Assembly: GCA_013373445.1 (NCBI GenBank)
Contig: JABXHV010000199.1
Location: 1-39,803 of the forward strand
Direction of reading: 5' to 3'
Length of the DNA stretch: 39,803 bases
Source: Paracoccaceae bacterium
Lineage (GTDB): Bacteria; Pseudomonadota; Alphaproteobacteria; Rhizobiales; Stappiaceae
Part shown: positions 34,500 through 39,803 of the stretch, piece after piece
Position numbering within the stretch: the stretch's first letter is position 1
Layout: each line of letters starts with the position of its first letter
Program-made: the position numbers and the translations under genes
The notes under the pieces: generated by a model
Databases searched by the model: none
Told to the model about the DNA's origin: nothing
What the model saw: only the letters and a program-made list of their open reading frames with translations

Positions 34500-34535
34500 T
34501 AAAAAGGGCTCCACCAAGTGGTGAAGCCCTTTTAG
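34500..34535 (-). terminator. Rho-independent terminator of yidC
   Basis: On the minus strand AAAAGGGCTTCACCA pairs with TGGTGGAGCCCTTTT around a two-base centre (a larger loop in practice), with one mismatch, and a T run follows. It lies about 20 bases after the yidC stop and separates the rpmH-rnpA-yidC unit from the Vat-like gene. Confidence 0.85.
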
Positions 34536-34553
34536 CAATTCTAGGGATGAGCG

Positions 34554-36356
34554 TCAGCTCTTGTCTTCGCTTACGGCTTTTTTCCGTTTGAAAATGCTGC
34601 TCAGGTTGTCCCAGAGCTCCACTTTCACGCCTTGCCGCCGCATGATCACATACTGCTGCGTGATTGAAAGTGAGTTGTTCCAAGCCCAGTAGATCACAAG
34701 ACCTGCAGGGAAGGAGGCCAGCATGAACGTAAAGACCACAGGCATCCAAGTGAAGATCATCTGCTGGGTTGGGTCGGGTGGCGCAGGGTTCATCTTCATC
34801 TGAAGGAACATGGTGAGACCCATGATGAGCGGCCATACGCCGAGCATCAGCAACTGTGGTGGATCCCATGGGATCAGACCGAAGAGATTGAAGATGGTGG
34901 TTGGATCTGGTGCGGACAAATCCTGGATCCAGCCAAAGAACGGCGCATGCCGCATCTCGATGGTGACAAACAGCACCTTGTAGAGCGAGAAGAAGACAGG
35001 GATCTGGATCACGACCGGGAGACAACCTGCCAGTGGATTGATCTTTTCCTTCTTATAGAGCTCCATCAACTCTTGCTGTTGCTTTTGCCTGTCGTTTGGA
35101 TTGCGTTCACGGATCTCGGCCATCTGCGGCTGGACGAGCTTCATTTTGCTCATCGAGACGTAGGACTTGTTGGCAAGTGGAAAGAAGACCAGCTTGACGG
35201 CAACGGTCACCAGCAGGATCGCAACGCCGAAGTTGCCAACTTGATGATAGAGCCAGTCAATGGCAGTGAACATCGGTTTGGTCAGGAAGTAGAACCAGCC
35301 CCAGTCGATCAGCAAGTTGAACTTGGAAACGCCGATTGTATCTTCATAGGAGTCGAGCAAACGCTTTTCTTTTGCTCCGGCAAAAAGATGCGAGCTGGTG
35401 TTTGACGTGCCGCCTGCAGATACCGTGACACCTTCTCCCAGGAAGTCTGCCTGGTAGTTTTGCGAGCCTGCGGAGTAGCTGAAGCCTGGCTGAAAGCTTG
35501 AGCCAGGGGTCGGGATAAGTGTTGTCGCCCAGTATTTATCGGTGATTCCGAGCCAGCCCTGGTTGACCTCGGCAGGACGGACAGGGCCGTCCTCCTTGAG
35601 ATCAGAGTAATCGACTTCCATCAGGCCTTCTTCACCAAAAACGCCCAAGAGGCCTTCGTGAAGAATATAAAAACCTGCCGTCTTGGGCTCTCCCTGGCGC
35701 GCAATCAGGCCGTATGGATAGAGTGTCAGGTCAGTATCGGTGTTATTCTCGACAGATTGCTCAACTGTAAACATGTAGTTGGCGTCGACCGAGAACGTGC
35801 GCTTGAAAACAAGACCCTCACCGTTGTCATAGCTCAGCGTAACCGGGCTCGCAGGTGTCAGATCTCCACCTGAATCAAGTGACCAGACTGTATCGGGTGT
35901 TGGAAGTGAAAGTGAGCTGCCTGGATCAGCGACCCAGCCATAGTCGGCGTAATAGGCACCTGGTCCGCTTTTAGGTGACAGCAGAACGATGGTTGGGCTG
36001 CTTTTGTCAACAGTCTCATGGTAATCCTTCAAACGAAGGTCGTCGAGACGGGCACCTGTCAGATTAAGCGAGCCTTCAAGGCTAGGCGTGTCAATTGTCA
36101 CGCGTCCGGAATTGGCTAGGGCCTGCTCACGCGTCAAATTGACGGCAGCGCCATTGCTCGCCGGCGCGGTTGTGTTGGCACTCGCGGTTGGCGTAGGCGC
36201 TGAGGATGCCTCTGCCTGAGCTTTAGCTTCTTGCTGAGCCTGGAGCTCTGCCTGCTGCTGCTCCAGCTGCGGCTGTGCGACAAAATACTGCCAACCAAGC
36301 AAAACTGCCAATGACAAGACAATCGCGAGGATTGTATTTCGATTTTCGGAGAACAA
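34554..36356 (-). CDS. yidC: Membrane protein insertase YidC
   Basis: YidC inserts and folds inner-membrane proteins, alone or with SecYEG. The 600-residue protein has an N-terminal anchor (NTILAIVLSLAVLLGWQYF), then an alanine- and glutamine-rich linker. The large periplasmic domain covers about 85-365. The conserved insertase core (about 375-580) has AILLVTVAVKLVFFPLANKS, then NPLAGCLPVVIQIPVFFSLY and later helices, followed by a basic tail. The start codon is TTG at 36356, supported by AGGGG seven bases upstream that overlaps the rnpA stop. It is the third gene of the rpmH-rnpA-yidC unit and is followed by a terminator. Confidence 0.96.
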   Translation of the reverse strand: MFSENRNTILAIVLSLAVLLGWQYFVAQPQLEQQQAELQAQQEAKAQAEASSAPTPTASANTTAPASNGAAVNLTREQALANSGRVTIDTPSLEGSLNLTGARLDDLRLKDYHETVDKSSPTIVLLSPKSGPGAYYADYGWVADPGSSLSLPTPDTVWSLDSGGDLTPASPVTLSYDNGEGLVFKRTFSVDANYMFTVEQSVENNTDTDLTLYPYGLIARQGEPKTAGFYILHEGLLGVFGEEGLMEVDYSDLKEDGPVRPAEVNQGWLGITDKYWATTLIPTPGSSFQPGFSYSAGSQNYQADFLGEGVTVSAGGTSNTSSHLFAGAKEKRLLDSYEDTIGVSKFNLLIDWGWFYFLTKPMFTAIDWLYHQVGNFGVAILLVTVAVKLVFFPLANKSYVSMSKMKLVQPQMAEIRERNPNDRQKQQQELMELYKKEKINPLAGCLPVVIQIPVFFSLYKVLFVTIEMRHAPFFGWIQDLSAPDPTTIFNLFGLIPWDPPQLLMLGVWPLIMGLTMFLQMKMNPAPPDPTQQMIFTWMPVVFTFMLASFPAGLVIYWAWNNSLSITQQYVIMRRQGVKVELWDNLSSIFKRKKAVSEDKS

Positions 36357-36360
36357 CTGG

Positions 36361-36795
36361 CTACCCCTGTTTTTTGCTCACGCTGACGCTTTGCGCCTTT
36401 GCATTCCGACGTTTGCCCCGATACGTACCCGATCTTGGGTTCAAAGCAAGTGGCAAACCAGACTTAAGGTCTGAAACGAGTAATTCAAATGAAATGTTGA
36501 GCGCAGCCTCTCGTCCAATCAGGACGAAGTCAGCCTGACCTGGAATATCGGACGGCGCTAATTCTGCTACGGCCGCACGCAAACGTCGTTTGATCCGGCT
36601 GCGGACAACAGAGTTCCCAGTCTTCTTCGTGACTGTGTATCCAACGCGTGCAGGCTCATCGCTGGTACGCTTGAGACCCTGTAAAACAAAAGCGCGCCGA
36701 CCTACCCGACCGCCTTTGGCGATAGCTAGGAATTCGGAGCGCTTTTTAAGTGTTTTCATGTCTGTCGGCGTTTGGTTTGTGCCCGAACCTATCAT
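36361..36795 (-). CDS. rnpA: Ribonuclease P protein component
   Basis: RnpA assists the RNase P RNA in trimming the 5' ends of tRNA precursors. The 144-residue protein is small and basic and starts either at the ATG at 36795 or at an in-frame ATG at 36759 (MKTLKKRSEFLAIAKGGRVG). The core signature reads VGYTVTKKTGNSVVRSRIKRRLR. The nearly universal R-N-R of this helix is R-S-R here. The C-terminal tail is extended and basic. It lies 31 bases after rpmH and is followed directly by yidC. Confidence 0.93.
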   Translation of the reverse strand: MIGSGTNQTPTDMKTLKKRSEFLAIAKGGRVGRRAFVLQGLKRTSDEPARVGYTVTKKTGNSVVRSRIKRRLRAAVAELAPSDIPGQADFVLIGREAALNISFELLVSDLKSGLPLALNPRSGTYRGKRRNAKAQSVSVSKKQG

Positions 36796-36826
36796 TCTAG
36801 GTCACGCCGCATACAGTCGCCTAAGA

Positions 36827-36961
36827 TTAGGCGCTGAGGCTCTTGCGCCCTTTTGCACGGCGACGTGCAAGAATTTGACGGCCATTTTTGGTGGCCATAC
36901 GTGCGCGGAAGCCGTGGCGGCGCTTGCGGACAAGACGGCTCGGTTGGTACGTACGCTTCAT
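36827..36961 (-). CDS. rpmH: 50S ribosomal protein L34
   Basis: The 44-residue protein was translated by hand from the minus strand: [20 protein letters not shown], then [20 protein letters not shown] and SLSA. It is the complete, very basic L34 of the large ribosomal subunit. It leads the conserved rpmH-rnpA-yidC set. A palindrome CGCCTAA-GA-TTAGGCG (36818-36833) overlaps its stop codon. Confidence 0.97.
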   Translation of the reverse strand: MKRTYQPSRLVRKRRHGFRARMATKNGRQILARRRAKGRKSLSA

Positions 36962-37361
36962 TGCTCATATCCGCGCTGACACGCGGCCCTTTGTTCAAAA
37001 AACTGTATGAAATGACATTCGTCATCGATCAAGCGGGCATTAATATGCCTACGATCCGAATGCAAATCCTGATCGAGCGCGCTTATACGAGGGAGTCGGC
37101 CCCAAGTCAACGTGTTGCAGACGAAATATCCCGTCTGTCGCACTTTTCAAAACCCGGAAGGTGATGAGAAGTCTTCATAGAGGATCTCTGAAGGCGGTGA
37201 AACCAATTTAAAGAGGTCGTTTTGCTCACTCGGACCTCACTTGTAGGTGAAGAAGCGAATGTTTTGACATCACTTTGCTTTATCGCGGTATGTTGCATGA
37301 CTGAGTGCTTTGACAGACGATTTTCGAGTTTGAAAGGTCGACAAGGCAAAAGGGGGGACAA
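36962..37361. promoter_or_regulatory. Divergent leader between rpmH and the TVP38 membrane protein gene
   Basis: I see no gene in these 400 bases. Close to rpmH, on its transcript side, is a small hairpin CCGCG-CTGACA-CGCGG (36971-36986). ATGAC-ATTC-GTCAT (37012-37025) is an inverted repeat. On the plus strand TTGACA at 37264-37269 with TATGTT at 37289-37294 is a possible promoter for the membrane protein gene, although its 19-base spacer is longer than optimal. The rpmH promoter must also be here, but no strong match stands out. Confidence 0.4.
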
Positions 37362-38153
37362 ATGGATCCGATGCCTTCAGAGCATAAGGATGTACAGCCA
37401 TCAAGAGTGTTGATGCTGCGTGGACTCGCGCTGCTGCTGGTTTTGTTCGTCGTGCTCGGTTGGTGGTTTGGCCTATACGAAGAGCTGACTTTTTCCAATC
37501 TGGTCGCGAAGCGGGCGCAACTGCTCGCATATGTCTCGGATCATTTTGTGATGTCGGTTGGGCTTTATTTCCTGATTTATGCGCTTGCCGTTGCAGGTTC
37601 CTTTCCCGGAGCGTCCTTTATGACGATCGCAGGTGGGTTCCTCTTTGGGAGCTGGGTTGGCGGCGCCGTTGCGGTTGCTGCCGCGACTGCCGGCGCGGTG
37701 GTCGTTTTCTTGATCGCTCGCACATTGCTCGAAGGCTTCATACATCGCCATATGGGCAGTGCTTTGAAGAAGTTTTCAGACGGTTACCGCAAAGACGCCT
37801 TTAGTTACCTGTTGTTTCTGCGCCTGACGCCCATCTTTCCGTTCTGGCTTGTCAATGTAGGTCCAGCATTGCTTGGAACGTCATTGAAAGTCTATTTCTG
37901 GAGCACACTGATTGGCATTATTCCAGGTTCATTTGCCTTTTCTTTTCTTGGAAGCGGGCTGGACTCCGTGATTGCCGCCCATGAAGTCAACAATCCTGGC
38001 TGTGCCTCCGCCGGTACGTGCAACTTCAATGCAGATGCCCTCATGAGCCGCCAGTTGATTCTGGCGCTGGTGCTCCTGGGGTGTGTCTCACTAATTCCTA
38101 TAGTGGCGAAACGGCTCTTCGGTGCTGGCCGCCGCCGCAGCACTGAGAGCTGA
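37362..38153 (+). CDS. TVP38/TMEM64 family membrane protein (VTT domain)
   Basis: The 263-residue inner-membrane protein is of the TVP38/DedA-like group. The first helix is near residues 20-42. The domain has GSFPGASFMTIAGGFLFGSWVGG, a long glycine- and alanine-rich helix, FLRLTPIFPFWLVNVGPALLG with the conserved R-x-x-P of the family, and IGIIPGSFAFSFLGSGL. DedA-type proteins support envelope homeostasis and some flip lipids; the job of this subgroup is unknown. A run of AAGGGGGG precedes the ATG. The oxidoreductase gene begins four bases after its stop, so the two form one operon. Confidence 0.88.
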   Translation: MDPMPSEHKDVQPSRVLMLRGLALLLVLFVVLGWWFGLYEELTFSNLVAKRAQLLAYVSDHFVMSVGLYFLIYALAVAGSFPGASFMTIAGGFLFGSWVGGAVAVAAATAGAVVVFLIARTLLEGFIHRHMGSALKKFSDGYRKDAFSYLLFLRLTPIFPFWLVNVGPALLGTSLKVYFWSTLIGIIPGSFAFSFLGSGLDSVIAAHEVNNPGCASAGTCNFNADALMSRQLILALVLLGCVSLIPIVAKRLFGAGRRRSTES

Positions 38154-38157
38154 ACGG

Positions 38158-39585
38158 ATGACCAAAACACTCACGCCAGATATTTGCGTCATTGGGGCTG
38201 GGTCCGGAGGGCTTTCAGTTGCCGCAGCCGCATCTGCATTTGGCGAGAACGTGGTCCTGATAGAAAAGAACCTTATGGGGGGTGAATGCCTGAACTACGG
38301 CTGTGTACCGTCCAAGGCACTTCTCGCGTCAGCGAAATCGGTTCAACATCAGTTCGATCCGGTCCTCGCGATGGACCTGGACGTGTCGGGGGATGCGAAT
38401 TTTCAAAAGGCCCATCAGCACTTAACGCAGGTGATTGCGGCGATAGCGCCGCATGACTCGGTGGAGCGCTTTGAAAGTCTGGGCGTCACTGTCTTGAAGG
38501 AAAAGGCTGAATTCATATCCAAAGACGAAGTGACGGCGGGCGATTATCGCATCAAGGCACGGCGCTTTGTGGTGGCAACCGGATCAGCCCCTGCAGTCCC
38601 ACCGATTCCGGGTCTCGGCGACGTTGATTACCTCACCAATGAAACGGTCTTTGACCTGACCGAGCTCCCCTCAGCATTGACCATTATTGGCGCTGGTGCT
38701 GTCGGTCTTGAGCTCGGACAGGCGTTTCACAGGCTTGGCAGCAAGGTTACGATCATCGATGCGGCAGAGGCTTTTGCAAAAGATGACCGAGAGTTTGCTG
38801 GTGTCGTTCTCCAGGCGTTGCGAGCCGAGGGCATCGAGATAATCGAGCATGCGAACGTCAGCGGGATCGCTTCGACAGCTTCCGGACCAACGGTCCGTAT
38901 CGAAACGCAGTCTGGTAATCGTGAGGTGGTTAGCAGCCATTTGATGGTCGCAGCTGGACGTCTGGCAAATACTGAGGGCCTTGGATTTGGTGTTGCCGGG
39001 GTCAAAACCAATAAACATGGTGTCGAGGTAGATGGTGCCTTTCGGACCTCCAATCCAAGAGTTTACGCAATAGGCGACGTCATTGGTGGGCGGCAGTTTA
39101 CGCATGCTGCGGGCTACCAGGCGGGTCTTGTGATCCGCAATCTGCTTTTCAGACTACCCGTCCGCTATGATGAAACCCGGGTGCCATGGACGACATTTAC
39201 CGAACCCGAGTTGGGTCATGCCGGATTGACGCTCGCAGAGGCACGCGAGAAACATGGCGACAATGTCAGGGTTCTGTCTGCCTTATTTGCAAAAAATGAT
39301 CGCGCGATTGCAGAGGGAAGGGGGCATGGAGGATTGAAACTCTATGTCGGCCCAAGAGGTATCTTGCTGGGCGCCGATGTTGTAGGCCCCCAGGCAGGAG
39401 AAGCGATCAACTTCTTGTCGACGGCGTGTTCGCAGAAAATGAAAATGAAGGACTTGGCGGGACTTGTTCTTGTCTATCCGACCTATGGCGAGGCAATCCG
39501 CACTGCAGCTTTGAGCTATTTTGAAGCGGTGCCTAAAAACCTTTGGGTGCGAAGACTAATCTCTGTGCTAAAATGGCTGGGTTAG
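38158..39585 (+). CDS. Mercuric-reductase-like FAD/NAD(P) disulfide oxidoreductase
   Basis: This 475-residue flavoprotein belongs to the class I pyridine nucleotide-disulfide oxidoreductases. It has the FAD motif VIGAGSGG at about 11-18, the redox-active cysteines C44 and C49 in GGECLNYGCVPSKALL, and the NAD(P) motif IIGAGAVGLELGQAF near 178. The second FAD motif is VYAIGDVIGG, and the C-terminal dimer domain ends near VYPTYGEAIR. The base histidine of lipoamide dehydrogenases (H-P-T) is replaced here by tyrosine, and there is no C-terminal CC pair and no N-terminal heavy-metal domain, so true mercury reduction is unlikely. The ATG at 38158 follows the TVP38 gene stop directly; an upstream start would overlap that gene. 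Confidence 0.9.
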   Translation: MTKTLTPDICVIGAGSGGLSVAAAASAFGENVVLIEKNLMGGECLNYGCVPSKALLASAKSVQHQFDPVLAMDLDVSGDANFQKAHQHLTQVIAAIAPHDSVERFESLGVTVLKEKAEFISKDEVTAGDYRIKARRFVVATGSAPAVPPIPGLGDVDYLTNETVFDLTELPSALTIIGAGAVGLELGQAFHRLGSKVTIIDAAEAFAKDDREFAGVVLQALRAEGIEIIEHANVSGIASTASGPTVRIETQSGNREVVSSHLMVAAGRLANTEGLGFGVAGVKTNKHGVEVDGAFRTSNPRVYAIGDVIGGRQFTHAAGYQAGLVIRNLLFRLPVRYDETRVPWTTFTEPELGHAGLTLAEAREKHGDNVRVLSALFAKNDRAIAEGRGHGGLKLYVGPRGILLGADVVGPQAGEAINFLSTACSQKMKMKDLAGLVLVYPTYGEAIRTAALSYFEAVPKNLWVRRLISVLKWLG

Positions 39586-39650
39586 TTCCAATACCAAGTG
39601 TTCATGGTGTAGAGGTGTAACCAGCCGGTTTTGGTTGCAAAGGGTTCGAA

Positions 39651-39803
39651 ATGATACACCAGGGTCGGCCGAATGGCGAAATGGAGCGGGCCGACAGTGC
39701 AATTGACGATGATGTCGTCCGCCTGCCGAACGAGCATAAGATGGTTGCCGGATTGTCCGGAAAGCTGCTTTTGCTGACGATCTTCTTTGTCATGTTGGCA
39801 GAG
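39651..39803 (+). CDS. Start of a probable sensor histidine kinase (cut by window edge)
   Basis: An open frame begins at the ATG at 39651 with AAGGG six bases upstream and runs 51 codons to the window end. The first 35 or so residues are charged (MIHQGRPNGEMERADS, then DDDVVRLPNEHK). LSGKLLLLTIFFVMLAE follows, the start of a membrane helix. I recall this kind of N terminus from rhizobial sensor histidine kinases, but the kinase domains are outside the window. It is 65 bases downstream of the oxidoreductase gene and may belong to the same operon. Confidence 0.55.
   Translation, partial: MIHQGRPNGEMERADSAIDDDVVRLPNEHKMVAGLSGKLLLLTIFFVMLAE

Noticed and set aside
1-39803. CRISPR arrays, tRNA or rRNA genes, insertion sequences, prophage genes
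   Set aside because: Reading both strands showed no evenly spaced repeats, no tRNA cloverleaf with CCA-proximal pattern, and no transposase or integrase motifs. Short tRNAs could be missed without a covariance search.

Overview
The window is ordinary chromosome from an alphaproteobacterium, most likely a marine member of the Hyphomicrobiales (Stappiaceae, such as Labrenzia/Roseibium or a relative). That placement is inferred from protein style and gene order; nothing could be searched. Markers are the cpa-type Tad pilus locus, the rpmH-rnpA-yidC block with engB-argB-HAD-dapD nearby, and the def-fmt-truA-dapE block. Genes are dense, base composition is moderate, and several genes start with TTG or GTG. 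I saw no tRNA, rRNA, CRISPR array, insertion sequence or prophage.

Region 1 (1-5562) holds a phosphomannomutase/phosphoglucomutase, an aldose 1-epimerase, an acetylpolyamine amidohydrolase-like member of the histone deacetylase superfamily, a convergent HAD phosphatase and an orphan PhnD-like periplasmic binding protein.

Region 2 (5579-17332) is a nearly complete Tad (tight adherence) pilus locus. On the minus strand are two TadE-like pseudopilins and a small secreted protein with the pilus-assembly N domain also found at the start of CpaC. A 439-base AT-rich divergent leader separates these from the Flp pilin. A strong hairpin follows flp. Then come the prepilin peptidase CpaA and the CpaB-CpaC-CpaD-CpaE-CpaF-TadB-TadC machinery, with TadD convergent at the end. 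The Flp and TadE-like proteins carry the G|xxxxE cleavage site that CpaA should cut. CpaF powers the TadB/TadC inner-membrane platform, CpaC is the outer-membrane secretin, CpaD and TadD are lipoproteins, CpaE is a MinD/ParA-like localiser and CpaB a periplasmic part. The flp and cpaB leaders share a TTAAC plus AAATATTTAC element, and a weaker version lies before tadD. The cpaB leader also has an exact TTAACCAT, the known CtrA half-site.

Region 3 (17549-26929) holds an M17 aminopeptidase, a short MarR-like regulator, an SH3-NlpC/P60 peptidase and a convergent rmuC. These are followed by def, fmt, a GNAT acetyltransferase, truA, a DUF805 membrane protein, dapE and a membrane protein of unknown function.

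Region 4 (26956-36961) is mostly on the minus strand: an acyltransferase-3 membrane protein, dapD with a clear terminator, a plus-strand EamA transporter, a LysR regulator, a HAD nucleotidase-like protein overlapping argB, argB, engB, a Vat(D)-like xenobiotic acetyltransferase, yidC with a terminator, rnpA and rpmH. The Vat-like gene is the clearest accessory-looking gene in the window.

Region 5 (37362-39803) is a plus-strand set of a TVP38/TMEM64 membrane protein, a mercuric-reductase-like flavin disulfide reductase and the cut-off start of what looks like a sensor histidine kinase.

I found no obviously new multi-gene system. The best leads are the shared Tad leader element, the small CxxxC PilN-domain protein and the Vat-like gene with two inverted repeats in its leader.
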